A stretch of 42,421 nt of DNA from Microbacterium yannicii PS01. Lineage in GTDB: Bacteria; Actinomycetota; Actinomycetes; Actinomycetales; Microbacteriaceae. Made by a program: the position numbers and the translations under genes. Position 1 is the first letter of the stretch. Every line of letters starts with the position of its first letter. The stretch covers positions 1 through 42,421 of the forward strand of contig NZ_CAJF01000032.1 of NCBI RefSeq assembly GCF_000304335.1, read 5' to 3'. This document shows, in pieces, positions 7,627 to 15,877 of the stretch. Below the pieces are notes generated by a model. It was not told where the DNA came from. It did no database searches and saw only the letters and a list, made by a program, of their open reading frames with translations.

Positions 7627-8403
7627 ATGACCAACACGCCGCTGCTCACGCGCGATCTGAAAGCGGCCGTCTCAGGCGGGCGGCTCGAGGTCGTCTACCA
7701 GCCGATCTTCCGCCTCCACGACTGGTCGGACATCACGTCCCGGCCGGCAGCGGTCGAAGCGCTCTCGCGGTGGAACCATTCGGTGATGGGGTCGGTCTCG
7801 CCGGTGCGGTTCATTCCGCTGGCCGAACGGGCCGAGTTCCTCGAAGAGCTCGATCGCCTCGTTCTGGCGGCCGCTCTGGCTCAGCTGCGCGAGTGGCACC
7901 GCGCCGGCCATGTCATCGGCCTGTCGGTCAACGCGTCCCCCACCCACTTCGCCAGCGAGTACGTCGATGCGGTGCTCGAGCGAGCAGAGAACCTCGGCAC
8001 GCCGGGAGCCCTCACGGTGGAGATCATCGAAGCGCCGTCGCCTCAGCTGATCCCGGACATGAACGGTGCCCTCACACGGTTGCGCGAGGCTGGCGTCGTG
8101 ATCTCGGTCGATGACTTCGGCGGTGGGGACACGACGCTCGAGATGCTCGAGATGCTTCCGATCGACGAGGTGAAGATCGATCGGACGCTCACGCAGCGCG
8201 ACGACGCCGAAGCCGACGACGCGGTGCGGGCCGTCGTCGAAAGCGGCCGCGCACACGGCTGGCGCACCGTCGCCGAGGGGATCGAGACGATCGCCGACCT
8301 CGAGCGCTCGCGCGATCGAGGATGCGACCGGGGTCAGGGATTCCTGCTCGGTCGTCCCACGACGCCGGACGGCATCGAACGGATGCTCCGGCGCGCGGGC
8401 TAG
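7627..8403 (+). CDS. EAL-domain cyclic-di-GMP phosphodiesterase
   Basis: The 258-residue protein is a stand-alone EAL domain, which hydrolyses cyclic-di-GMP to pGpG in the cytosol. The signature residues are kept: E44-A45-L46 in VEALSRW, Asn in SVNASP, Glu in TVEIIEA, the D162-D163 pair in DDFGGG, Lys in VKIDR, the Glu residues of VAEGIET and the closing Gln-Gly in GQGFLLGRP. An active enzyme is therefore predicted. There is no sensor domain, so control must come from expression or partners. ATG 7627 is the first start before the domain; GTG 7621 is an alternative. The intergenic stretch before it contains the AT-rich string AATAGTACACATTTTTCG, a possible promoter region. A bacteriophytochrome with GGDEF lies 0.6 kb downstream on the other strand. 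Confidence 0.9.
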   Translation: MTNTPLLTRDLKAAVSGGRLEVVYQPIFRLHDWSDITSRPAAVEALSRWNHSVMGSVSPVRFIPLAERAEFLEELDRLVLAAALAQLREWHRAGHVIGLSVNASPTHFASEYVDAVLERAENLGTPGALTVEIIEAPSPQLIPDMNGALTRLREAGVVISVDDFGGGDTTLEMLEMLPIDEVKIDRTLTQRDDAEADDAVRAVVESGRAHGWRTVAEGIETIADLERSRDRGCDRGQGFLLGRPTTPDGIERMLRRAG

Positions 8404-8409
8404 TCGCTG

Positions 8410-8667
8410 CTAGATCTGCGGGAACTCGTCGTCCGAGTCGCCGTCATCGTCGGTCGACGCGCTTTCGCCGACGTCGATCTGCGACCACGTGACGGGCATG
8501 CCCGGCGAGAAGAGGATGTCGATCCCGGGGCCCCCGCGCAGCGGCGGAACGTTCACATAGCCGCCACCAGCCTTGATCGCCTCGAGGATCTGCTGCTTCA
8601 ACTGGGTCACGGGCTCCGGGAGGAAGTAGTCCCGGCCGTCCACGGTCAGCCTGTTCACGATCGCCAT
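8410..8667 (-). CDS. 85-residue hypothetical protein with acidic tail
   Basis: I do not recognise the family. The product starts MAIVNRLTVDGRDYFLPEP, suggestive of a short beta-rich fold, continues with a possible helix (LKQQILEAIKAGG) and ends in an Asp/Glu-rich tail (DDDGDSDDEF). No signal or membrane segment is present. The start at 8667 is set by TACTGT six bases upstream; longer in-frame versions would read through that promoter. It is divergent from the DUF7882-like copy B with 53 bases between starts and meets the EAL gene tail-to-tail with a six-base gap. Confidence 0.75.
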   Translation of the reverse strand: MAIVNRLTVDGRDYFLPEPVTQLKQQILEAIKAGGGYVNVPPLRGGPGIDILFSPGMPVTWSQIDVGESASTDDDGDSDDEFPQI

Positions 8668-8673
8668 TGCTCC

Positions 8674-8679
8674 ACAGTA
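8674..8679 (-). promoter_or_regulatory. leaderless -10 box for 85-residue protein
   Basis: On the minus strand TACTGT, then six bases (GGAGCA), then ATG at 8667. Confidence 0.6.
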
Positions 8680-8708
8680 CCCGGGCATGGCTCGAGCGCG
8701 AGGCCCCT

Positions 8709-8714
8709 TAGGAT
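8709..8714 (+). promoter_or_regulatory. leaderless -10 box for DUF7882-like copy B
   Basis: TAGGAT, then six bases (CGAACC), then GTG at 8721. It is back-to-back with the minus-strand box at 8674-8679, so the two genes share a very short control region. Confidence 0.6.
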
Positions 8715-8720
8715 CGAACC

Positions 8721-9026
8721 GTGGGCACTCTCCATTACGGCTCTCCGGCTGCCGCTTACACGATCGACGACCGCACGCTCGCACACCTCGAGCTCGTCAT
8801 CTTCGCGAAGCTCCGCCGCCAGGAGAGCCTTTCGTTCGCCGTCACCGACGAGACGACGCAGCAGCGTCAGGCCGTCTGGATCTCTCCGGCGACCACCGTC
8901 AGATTCGAGTACGACGCACCGATGCCCGAGATCAACAAGATCTGGCTGCAGGAGCTCGTCGAAGCAGCGAACTCCCCGGGCGGGCTGCGGATCCTGCCCG
9001 AGCCCGAGCCCGGCTCGTCACGCTGA
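8721..9026 (+). CDS. DUF7882-like small protein, copy B
   Basis: The 101-residue soluble protein is a paralogue of the product at 7158-7493, sharing DDRxLAHL, KLRRxE, the VWxSP pattern and the ending [13 protein letters not shown]. No catalytic motif is seen; a DNA-ligase label would be wrong, as the nucleotidyltransferase lysine motif is absent. Initiation at GTG 8721 follows from the -10 box six bases before it. Its 3' end overlaps the convergent bacteriophytochrome gene by nine bases (9018-9026). The two copies bracket the EAL gene and the 85-residue gene. Confidence 0.8.
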   Translation: MGTLHYGSPAAAYTIDDRTLAHLELVIFAKLRRQESLSFAVTDETTQQRQAVWISPATTVRFEYDAPMPEINKIWLQELVEAANSPGGLRILPEPEPGSSR

Positions 9027-10967
9027 GACGCGGCCTCGTCCGGCTCGTTTCGCCCGGTACATCGCGGCATCCGCCGCTGACAGCAGCTCGGCCGCGCTGA
9101 GCGAATCGGTGTGCGCCACCACCCCGGCCGACGCCGTCACGCGCAGCTGCGCGCCGTCGACGGCGATCGGCTCCGACACGGCCTCGATGGCCCGGGTCGC
9201 GATCCGGTCGGCGCCTTCCTTGTCGACGTCCACGCAGACCATGACGAACTCGTCCCCGCCCAGCCGCGCCACGACGTCGGTGCCCCGGGCGATGCTCGAG
9301 AGCCGACGTCCGACGGCCGCCAGCACGACATCACCGGCGTCGTGTCCATGGCTGTCGTTGACGTTCTTGAAGTCGTCGAGGTCGAGGAAGACGACGCCGA
9401 CGCCATGGTTCGGGGTGCCGAGGAGGTCGTCGAGCCGCTCGTCGAGGAACCGGCGGTTGTGCAGGCCCGTGAGTGCGTCTCGAAGCGCCAGCTCCGCGAG
9501 CTCGGCCTGCGCCCGCGCCGCGAGAGCGGCGCGGATGTCGGCGCCGAGCTCCCGTGCGTCCAGCGCATGCTCGCCCCACGGCAGTGATCGTCCGGTCACG
9601 CTCTCGCGCCACGCGGAGAACGAACGACGCGGAGACAGCGGGTCGTCGCGGTTGCCCGGGCCCTGATCGCCCAGCCAGTCGACGGTGTGCGCGACCTCGC
9701 CGCGCACGAACACAAGGCAGTCCTCCTCGCCGAGGGGAACGATGAGAAGTCCCGCGACGCCCGGCATCTCGACGGCCAGTTCGGGCCGCTCCATCGGCAG
9801 CGCGTCGGAGGAGAATGACTCGGGTCCGAGCGAGTCGATCACGCGGGCGATCGCCGCGAGCGGCGGAAGCTGGCCCACCGTGTGGTCGGTGCCGCCGATG
9901 CGCACGAAGGCGCCGTCGGCGGGCACGACGTCGAGGATGGTCCTCTCGCCGCCCAGCAGCACGCGCGCGATGTCGCCTCGTCCATACAGAGGAGCCGTGA
10001 CTTCCGCACGACGCTGACGCGCCTCGAGCTGCCGCCGCAGGTGCGCGATGCTCTCGGCGGCAGACAGCTGAAGCGAGAGCTGGCTGGCCATGACCTCGAT
10101 CGCACGACGCAGGAGCACCGGGAGGCGGCGCGGCGTCCGGTGCGCGCATGTGATCATCCCGGCCAGGCGGTCGTCGATCACGAGCGCGAACGACACCGTC
10201 GACGCCTGTCCCATGTTGCGCATGAACTGCAGGTGGTGCGGCGACGCGGCGCGCAGCTCGGTCAGCCCGAGGTCGACGGTGGCATCCGGCAGCAGACTCT
10301 GCAGGCCGAGGCCGGGGTCTTCGGTGTCGACGATCGCGCGCGATCGCTTCTCGAGGTACAGCGCCCGCGCCTGGGACGGGATGTCGGAGGCGGGGAAGTG
10401 GAGGCCGGCATAAGGCTCCATGTCGGGCTCGCGCGCATCCGCGGCCACGTCGCCGTGCCCGTCCTCGTGGAACCGGTAGACCATGACCCGGTCGAACCCG
10501 GTGATCGCCTTGATCTCCTCCGCCGCACGCGTGCGCAGCTCGTCGGGATCGGTGATCGACGCGACCCGCTGAATGGCGCCGACGACACCGGTGCGGACGT
10601 AGTCGAGCTGGGCGACGATCGGCTCCAGCTCGACCATCAAGGGTGAGGTCTCGCGGTGGACGATGACGTCGTAGACGGCGCCCTCGAACTCGGCTCGCAC
10701 CGGGTCGACGGCGACGCCGTGCGACACGGCCCAGCTGAGGACGTCGCTCTCCGCCTCGTCGAGCCGGCGTCCGAGCCAGTGCGCGGCATTGTCGCTCGCG
10801 AGCACGACGGTGGAGGTGGCGGGGTCGACGCCGACCAGCACGCCGTGCGACTGGATCCGGCCGATCGTGCGGATGGGCTCGGCTGCGCACTCCTGCAGGC
10901 GCAGCGCTTCGGATCGGTCGCGCTCACGTTCATTGTGGAACGCCGGCAGGGTGGGACTTTCGGTCAC
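9018..10967 (-). CDS. bacteriophytochrome with GGDEF diguanylate cyclase domain
   Basis: The 649-residue cytosolic protein has PAS, GAF, PHY and GGDEF domains in that order. Cys27 in [13 protein letters not shown] sits where bacteriophytochromes bind biliverdin; the GAF domain keeps PASDIP (Asp195), SPHHLQF and a CAH motif; the PHY tongue keeps a WLG motif and PRRSFSAW near residue 445. The output domain has the intact active site GGDEF at 570-574, with an inhibitory I-site RGTD at 561-564, five residues before it. A red/far-red light-controlled diguanylate cyclase with product inhibition is expected. GTG 10967 is chosen because GAGGAG (10973-10978) lies five bases upstream; an in-frame ATG at 11030 would add 21 residues. 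Unlike its small neighbours it has a normal ribosome site. No haem oxygenase gene for making biliverdin is in view. Confidence 0.93.
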   Translation of the reverse strand: MTESPTLPAFHNERERDRSEALRLQECAAEPIRTIGRIQSHGVLVGVDPATSTVVLASDNAAHWLGRRLDEAESDVLSWAVSHGVAVDPVRAEFEGAVYDVIVHRETSPLMVELEPIVAQLDYVRTGVVGAIQRVASITDPDELRTRAAEEIKAITGFDRVMVYRFHEDGHGDVAADAREPDMEPYAGLHFPASDIPSQARALYLEKRSRAIVDTEDPGLGLQSLLPDATVDLGLTELRAASPHHLQFMRNMGQASTVSFALVIDDRLAGMITCAHRTPRRLPVLLRRAIEVMASQLSLQLSAAESIAHLRRQLEARQRRAEVTAPLYGRGDIARVLLGGERTILDVVPADGAFVRIGGTDHTVGQLPPLAAIARVIDSLGPESFSSDALPMERPELAVEMPGVAGLLIVPLGEEDCLVFVRGEVAHTVDWLGDQGPGNRDDPLSPRRSFSAWRESVTGRSLPWGEHALDARELGADIRAALAARAQAELAELALRDALTGLHNRRFLDERLDDLLGTPNHGVGVVFLDLDDFKNVNDSHGHDAGDVVLAAVGRRLSSIARGTDVVARLGGDEFVMVCVDVDKEGADRIATRAIEAVSEPIAVDGAQLRVTASAGVVAHTDSLSAAELLSAADAAMYRAKRAGRGRVSA

Positions 10968-11019
10968 GAATTCTCCTCGGGGGACGCAGATCCCTCCGGC
11001 GTCACCCGCAAGGAACACC

Positions 11020-11025
11020 ATCGTA
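11020..11025 (-). promoter_or_regulatory. possible -10 box for bacteriophytochrome gene
   Basis: TACGAT on the minus strand, about 50 bases before the GTG at 10967, would give a leader long enough for the Shine-Dalgarno site. No clear -35 box is visible. Confidence 0.3.
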
Positions 11026-11176
11026 AGCACAACGGCGCTGTGTGAACACTTGATCGAGATCGTGCCTAGCGCACCGGCGGGCGGGCCGCAAGCGGTTTGC
11101 CCGGCACTGTCCTCGTGAGGTTTCCTGGGGTGTGAGTGCCGGCGACCCGTCCGGCCCCGGACCGAAGGAGTGCGCC

Positions 11177-11749
11177 GTGGACACGACCACCCTCATCTGG
11201 ATCATCGTCGGCATCGCGATCCTTCTCGTGATCGTCGTCGTCGCCCTGCTCCTGACCGCCCGCGGACGCCGCGAGCGCCGTATGAAGCAGCAGCACGATC
11301 GCGCCGAGAAGCTGCGCGACTCCGCCCGCGAGACCGAGGTGAAGGCGCAGGAACGCGAAGCCGAGGCCGCGAAGGCGAGGGCCGACACGGCCGCTGCCAA
11401 CGCCGCCGCCGAGGCTGCGAGAGCACGCGCCGCAGAAGCCTCGCTCGACGCCGAGCGCCGAGCGAGCACGATCGACGAGCATCAGGCCGATGCAGAGAAG
11501 CTCCGGGCAGAGCAGGCCGAGGCGCTGCGGAAGGCGGACGAGGTCGACCCCTACGCCGGTGACGGACGCGCGGATGCCGCGTCGGCCCGTCCCGCAGGCG
11601 ATGCGGATCCCGGCTCTCACCGTGATGTGAACGCCGACGGCGTGCGGGACGACACCACGGTTCAGCGGGACGCCTCCCGGCGTGACGAGGTCGGCTCCGA
11701 CGAGGTCGTCGACCCGGCGACGCGTCGCCCGCGGCCCGACAACGTCTGA
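11177..11749 (+). CDS. membrane-anchored coiled-coil protein
   Basis: The 190-residue product has one N-terminal membrane span (about residues 6-27, [20 protein letters not shown]), then a long Ala/Glu/Arg-rich helix to about residue 120 with repeated [16 protein letters not shown] heptads, typical of a coiled coil, and a polar, probably disordered C-terminus rich in Asp and Arg. The start is GTG 11177, six bases after AAGGAG. I cannot assign a family; such proteins are common and often called membrane or DUF proteins. It is divergent from the bacteriophytochrome gene and followed, 41 bases later, by an independently promoted membrane protein gene. Confidence 0.75.
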   Translation: MDTTTLIWIIVGIAILLVIVVVALLLTARGRRERRMKQQHDRAEKLRDSARETEVKAQEREAEAAKARADTAAANAAAEAARARAAEASLDAERRASTIDEHQADAEKLRAEQAEALRKADEVDPYAGDGRADAASARPAGDADPGSHRDVNADGVRDDTTVQRDASRRDEVGSDEVVDPATRRPRPDNV

Positions 11750-11778
11750 CGCGTGCGCACGGCAGCGGGTCCGCCCGC

Positions 11779-11784
11779 TACCGT
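11779..11784 (+). promoter_or_regulatory. leaderless -10 box for polytopic membrane protein
   Basis: TACCGT, then six bases (GGGTTC), then GTG at 11791. Confidence 0.65.
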
Positions 11785-11790
11785 GGGTTC

Positions 11791-13128
11791 GTGATCGCCG
11801 TCCTCCAGGTTGCCGGCCGCCTGCTCTGGCGGCACTGGCCCGTACTGCTGACCTGGTATCTCGCGGCACTGCTCGCTCGCTATGCCCTCATCGAAGTGGC
11901 GGGCTTCGTCGGGGCCTACAGCGCCGTCGCCGGATCCCTTCTCCTGCCACTCGCCATCCTGGCGAGGCTGATCGCGCTGGTCGCGATGTTCCTCGTGCTG
12001 CGAGATGGGATGCGGCAGCTCAACGCCATCGCGCCCCTCACCACCGAGCCCGGTGCGCGGCGACGCGAGTTTCTCGACGCGCTGATGACCGGCATCCTTC
12101 CGTTCTTCGCCTTCTACGCGGCGTGGGGATATCTGCGGGAGGACGCCGTCGCGTACACGGCACGGGTACTCGAGGTGAATTCCGGACTGCGGTGGCAGGA
12201 GGCGGCCGAAGAGATCCTCGGCGAAGAAGGAGTCGTTGCCGAGCTCGCGGGTGACGGCCAGGTCGGTGAGTTGACGATCACACCCATCACGATCGCCATC
12301 GTCGTCGTCGCGTTCGTTCTCCGATGGCTGTGGAAGCGGCACCGTGAGCAGCTGCCGCGCTGGACGGGTGGCCTTGCGGCCTACCTTGAGGCGCTGTGGG
12401 TGTATTACACCGTCACGGTCGTCGGTCTGGCGCTCGGTTTCGTGAGCTCGTGGGTGGGATCCCGACAGGCGATGGTGTGGCTCGCCGACTTCCGTGAGGC
12501 CATCACAGCCGGCTTCGCGCCGCTCGCGTGGATCTGGGAGGGCATCGAGTGGTTCCTCGGCGAGGCGGGCGGCATCATCCTTCTCCCTGTCGCGTGGCTC
12601 ACGATCGCCGGGGTCATCTACGGCCACGCCGTCGCTCCTGGGTCCGTCTCGGTCGACGGCATCGGCGGGGAGGCGGTCGCGCGCGCGCGCAGCCGCTACC
12701 GCTCGCTGCCCAGCCGCGTGCGGTCGCGCCTCGCGGACATCGGGTCGGACTTGGTGTCCCGGTTCACTCCGATCTGGAACGCGCTCGTTCTGATGTGGCG
12801 TTCGGGGCCGGTGCTGATCGGCGGCTTCGTGCTGCTCTACACGGTGCTGCTGGCCGTCGAAGGACTCCTGGAGTGGGGCGTGACGCGGGTCGTCGGGCCA
12901 CACGGCATCGATGAGTTCTGGCTGGTGTGGGACCAGCTGATCCTCCTCATCGTGCCCCTGCTGATCGAACCGGTGCGCATCGCTCTCATCGCCGGCGGGT
13001 ACGACGCGGTGATCGGCCGGCTGATCGTGCGTCAGGGCTCCACGATGAGCCGCGCGAACTCGGGGATCCGCTCGGCTGAGGTGACCTCGACGGTGAACGG
13101 CCCCGAGGCGTCGAGCGGCACCAAGTAG
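11791..13128 (+). CDS. polytopic membrane protein of unknown function
   Basis: The 445-residue protein has about eight hydrophobic segments (near residues 15-38, 46-72, 98-115, 165-183, 200-222, 262-280, 345-365 and 385-410) with an acidic loop (QEAAEEILGEEG) near residue 137. No transporter, enzyme or lipid-synthesis motif is recognised. GTG 11791 is fixed by the -10 box. The last 97 bases overlap, on the opposite strand, the final gene of a three-gene operon of membrane-anchored proteins, so the two transcripts are antisense at their 3' ends. Functional association with that operon is plausible but unproven. Confidence 0.8.
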   Translation: MIAVLQVAGRLLWRHWPVLLTWYLAALLARYALIEVAGFVGAYSAVAGSLLLPLAILARLIALVAMFLVLRDGMRQLNAIAPLTTEPGARRREFLDALMTGILPFFAFYAAWGYLREDAVAYTARVLEVNSGLRWQEAAEEILGEEGVVAELAGDGQVGELTITPITIAIVVVAFVLRWLWKRHREQLPRWTGGLAAYLEALWVYYTVTVVGLALGFVSSWVGSRQAMVWLADFREAITAGFAPLAWIWEGIEWFLGEAGGIILLPVAWLTIAGVIYGHAVAPGSVSVDGIGGEAVARARSRYRSLPSRVRSRLADIGSDLVSRFTPIWNALVLMWRSGPVLIGGFVLLYTVLLAVEGLLEWGVTRVVGPHGIDEFWLVWDQLILLIVPLLIEPVRIALIAGGYDAVIGRLIVRQGSTMSRANSGIRSAEVTSTVNGPEASSGTK

Positions 13129-13550
13129 TCGAGGTCGAGCGCGTACGGCGCCGCCGTCTCCGAGTCGCAGGATTCCCGCAGGTCGAAGTCGCGCTCCGGG
13201 TCGAGATCGTAGGCCGATGCCGCGTCCCACTGCCGCTGTGAACCCTCGAGCTCGCGTAGCTGAGGGATCGCGCAAGAGAATCCGAGGCCATGAGGGTCGA
13301 TCAGGATGCGCACTGCCACGACTCGGGCGTCTTCGGGCGCCAGCGGCCGATCGGTGAACTCGGCAGTGGCAGGCCCGACGGTGGCGTGAGCATACTCCGT
13401 GGAGTCGCCGGCCTCGACGGCAATCGGGATGCTGGCACGGCCGCTGTAGTAACCCCACCATTCGTTCCACCCCACCGCGATCGTCGTCGCCGGGACGAGG
13501 ACGAGTAGGACCCCGAGCGGGACGGCGTTGGCGCGCCACCACCCCGTCAT
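13032..13550 (-). CDS. membrane-anchored extracytoplasmic protein (operon gene 3)
   Basis: The 172-residue product has a signal-anchor near residues 10-27 (AVPLGVLLVLVPATTIAVGW) and an exported domain with two cysteines, one in FSCAIPQ and one in RESCDSE, that could form a disulfide. No family is recognised. The start ATG at 13550 overlaps the upstream stop (ATGA), evidence of translational coupling; an ATG at 13562 would add four residues. Its 3' end overlaps the polytopic membrane gene tail-to-tail by 97 bases. Confidence 0.75.
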   Translation of the reverse strand: MTGWWRANAVPLGVLLVLVPATTIAVGWNEWWGYYSGRASIPIAVEAGDSTEYAHATVGPATAEFTDRPLAPEDARVVAVRILIDPHGLGFSCAIPQLRELEGSQRQWDAASAYDLDPERDFDLRESCDSETAAPYALDLDYLVPLDASGPFTVEVTSAERIPEFARLIVEP

Positions 13551-14110
13551 GGCTGAGCCCATTCCGTGGCGGCAAGTTCCGTCGCACCCGCATCAGTTAC
13601 CTCTGCGAGGTCGAATGGAACCAGGATCATCGAGTCCAACCGCGTGTCCACTCCCTCGAGAGCGAGCTCCAGCACGGCGTTCCCGTTTGTGATTCCCACC
13701 GGGAGCTCGAACGCCACGCTCCCCGACTGCGCGATGCCGGCCGCGAGCTGCTGTTGTAGCAGTGAAGCGGGTCGTTCGCTGGCCCGGTAGCGCACTCCGT
13801 CGACCACGAGCTCGACGTGTGCCAGTTGCGCGCCGGATTCGGAGAGGACCGACGCCGCGGCCAGATTCACGACGAGCCAGTTGCCCTCCGCAGACCATCC
13901 ACCGGCGCTCACCTCGCCCGCGCGGCGGATGTCGGTCACCGTCACGTTAAGGTTGCGTCCGGTCGCCGGCTCGCCGACCGCCGCTGTCACGTGGAAGGGC
14001 GCCTGCGCCTGGTCCTCTCCGGGCGTCACGAGCGCGACGAACCACGCGACGACGACGAGTCCAACGCCGATCGGCCACGGCGCCCACCGCGGCAGCCGAA
14101 AGTCACTCAT
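13547..14110 (-). CDS. membrane-anchored extracytoplasmic protein (operon gene 2), DUF4352-like
   Basis: The 187-residue product has one membrane anchor (about residues 12-29, WPIGVGLVVVAWFVALV) and a beta-rich exported domain: the strand pattern NLNVTVTDIRRAG followed by NWLVVNLAA resembles immunoglobulin-like DUF4352 (telomeric-repeat-like) domains. It overlaps the upstream gene by eight bases and the downstream gene by four, so all three are co-translated. The domain call is by strand pattern only. Function unknown; the set could be an envelope complex. Confidence 0.75.
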   Translation of the reverse strand: MSDFRLPRWAPWPIGVGLVVVAWFVALVTPGEDQAQAPFHVTAAVGEPATGRNLNVTVTDIRRAGEVSAGGWSAEGNWLVVNLAAASVLSESGAQLAHVELVVDGVRYRASERPASLLQQQLAAGIAQSGSVAFELPVGITNGNAVLELALEGVDTRLDSMILVPFDLAEVTDAGATELAATEWAQP

Positions 14111-14783
14111 CGCCGGCCCCGTCCTGATCGGCGTCGGCCCCGGCCCCGACGTCCTCGATCTTCACAGTGACGACCGCGTCGGCCTCCGGGTCGTCCCACC
14201 ACTGGCCGGCCAGCACGAACGAACCATTGGTCAGGGTGGTCTCGTACAGGGTGATGTCGAGCTCATCGCCTTCCGCGTAGCGATCGGCCTCGACGGGCCA
14301 CGCGTACACGATGGTCGCTGGGACCCCGGGTTGCAGCCAGGGGCTGCCGGTGGCGTCGTCCAGTCGCGCGGTCCCGCGCCGGCTGTCGTCCTCAAGGCCC
14401 GCGACGGCGAAAGTCGCGTCCATGCCGTTCGTGTTTGTCGCGGTCGCTCGCTGCGGCTGCGTCCATCGGTTCTCGATATCGGTCACGAGGACGAGAACGC
14501 GCTCGCCGTCTTCGGGCGACGCGCCCGAACCGGGCAGCTCGTCGATGAGCACCGCCCGCTGCACGGTGAGGGAGCGCTGATCGGTGGTGTGCGGCTCACC
14601 GGGCTCGAGTTCGGTCAGCGCGGGCGAAGCCGCGGTCGCCAGCCCACCGAAGGCCGCGGTCACGGCGAGGAAGAGGCCCGTCGCGATGCCGGCGAACCAC
14701 TTGGTGGGGACCCGATCGCTCGCCGCGCGCACCCACTCGAACCGGCGCTTCGGCACCGGAGCGGCGTCGGGCGTCTCGGACAC
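14103..14783 (-). CDS. membrane-anchored extracytoplasmic protein (operon gene 1)
   Basis: The first gene of the operon encodes 226 residues: a basic cytoplasmic N-terminus, one membrane span around residues 33-52 (FAGIATGLFLAVTAAFGGLA), an exported beta-rich domain with LTVQRAVLIDELPGSG and VLVLVTDIENRW, and an acidic C-terminus (ADADQDGAGDE). GTG 14783 is chosen because TAGGCT lies six bases upstream; GTG 14789 would lie inside that spacer. The architecture matches operon gene 2, so the two may be diverged relatives. Only nine bases separate its start from the end of the LysR gene, so its promoter is embedded at the 3' end of that gene. Confidence 0.75.
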   Translation of the reverse strand: MSETPDAAPVPKRRFEWVRAASDRVPTKWFAGIATGLFLAVTAAFGGLATAASPALTELEPGEPHTTDQRSLTVQRAVLIDELPGSGASPEDGERVLVLVTDIENRWTQPQRATATNTNGMDATFAVAGLEDDSRRGTARLDDATGSPWLQPGVPATIVYAWPVEADRYAEGDELDITLYETTLTNGSFVLAGQWWDDPEADAVVTVKIEDVGAGADADQDGAGDE

Positions 14784-14789
14784 GAGCAC

Positions 14790-14795
14790 AGCCTA
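14790..14795 (-). promoter_or_regulatory. leaderless -10 box for three-gene membrane operon
   Basis: On the minus strand TAGGCT, then six bases (GTGCTC), then GTG at 14783. The box overlaps the stop codon of the upstream LysR gene. Confidence 0.6.
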
Positions 14796-15713
14796 CGGGG
14801 AGTCGGCCGCCGCGTCGGCTCGCCCGATCGGAAAGGCGGCCCGCAGCGCGCGCCGCACCTCTCCGATGCCGGCGCTGGCTGCCGATGCGGACCGCTGCGC
14901 GAGAAGGACCTCTCGGGTGGGAGTGCCGGGAAGTTCGAGGAGCGAGACCGGAACGGACGCGCCCGCCCACAGCAGATCGGGGAGAACGGCCACGGCCTGC
15001 CCCGCGGCGACGAGCCGCGCGTGGGCCGACAGATCCGACAGTTCGTACCGCACGTCGGGCTCGAACCCGGCGGCCCGGCACTGCTGCACCGCCCACAGGC
15101 GCGCCGCGGTTCCCGCCGGCTCCATCACCCAGGGGCGATCGGCGAGGTCGTCGAGCGATGCCGCCGGATCGCCGGATGCCACGGCCAGGCGGATCGGGTC
15201 GGTTCCGAGTGTCTCGCGCTCGAGTCCCGGCGTGTGCGGACGCGTGTGTCCCGGGTACTGCTCTGCGATCACGAGATCGACGCCGCGTGCGGTGAGCTCG
15301 AAGAGCCCCCGCTCGGGCGGCATCTCGACGAGCTCGACCCGCAGGTCGGGTGCGCTGCCGGAGAGGAGGCGCAGCGCGGTGGGCACGATCGCGAGCGCAG
15401 CGGTCTGCATGACCGCCACGCGCACCGGGGCCGGCCCCCATTGCCCGGCCCCGCTCAGCGAATCGATCTCGCCTCGAGCCTTCTCGTCGAGGTCAAGAGC
15501 GCGCGCAGCGTGCGCGGCGAGCGCGCGGCCCTGCTCCGTGAGCCGCAGCCGCCGGCCGTCGGGGACGAGCAGGGTGACGCCGGCGTCCTTCTCGAGCTGC
15601 GCGAGCTGCTGCGAGATCGTCGACGGGCTGAACGACAGGGCCTCCGCCACGGAGGCGAGGGTTCCCCGCAGGGCGAGTTCGTGGAGCAGCCGCAGCCGTC
15701 GCAGTTCGAGCAT
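14793..15713 (-). CDS. LysR-family transcriptional regulator, probable putA regulator
   Basis: The 306-residue protein has the LysR winged helix at its N-terminus (residues 1-60: LHELALRGTLASVAEALSFS then STISQQLAQLEKDAG) and a substrate-binding domain with the typical strand PVRVAVMQTAALAIVP. LysR proteins bind near divergent promoters and respond to a small co-inducer; here the divergent gene is putA, so proline or P5C is a likely ligand, by inference. ATG 15713 gives the usual N-terminus (MLELRRLRLLHELA). A -10-like TATCGT at 15737-15742 would give a leader of about 20 bases. Confidence 0.88.
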   Translation of the reverse strand: MLELRRLRLLHELALRGTLASVAEALSFSPSTISQQLAQLEKDAGVTLLVPDGRRLRLTEQGRALAAHAARALDLDEKARGEIDSLSGAGQWGPAPVRVAVMQTAALAIVPTALRLLSGSAPDLRVELVEMPPERGLFELTARGVDLVIAEQYPGHTRPHTPGLERETLGTDPIRLAVASGDPAASLDDLADRPWVMEPAGTAARLWAVQQCRAAGFEPDVRYELSDLSAHARLVAAGQAVAVLPDLLWAGASVPVSLLELPGTPTREVLLAQRSASAASAGIGEVRRALRAAFPIGRADAAADSP

Positions 15714-15877
15714 GGCCGTCCCATCGATGGATTCGAACGATACTGATCGTAGATGGTCGCTTTTCACGAACGGACGGATGCCTCATCGTGGATTCCATGC
15801 AGAGCTTGAACCGCATCGCGCACACAGAGGTGCAGGCTGGGATCACCGAGTCTCAAGCCGCGATGTCTGGAGTGCGA
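15714..15877. promoter_or_regulatory. lysR-putA divergent control region
   Basis: This 164-base stretch lies between the two preferred starts. A minus-strand -10 candidate TATCGT is at 15737-15742. ATCATC-like and ACGATC repeats are present but no clear LysR box (T-N11-A palindrome) can be chosen by eye. If putA begins at 15788 the second half would be coding. Confidence 0.35.

Noticed and set aside
8667..8784. N-terminal extension of the 85-residue protein to 8784
   Set aside because: It would run through the divergent promoter boxes at 8674-8679 and 8709-8714 and into the neighbouring gene; the extra residues are low in family character.
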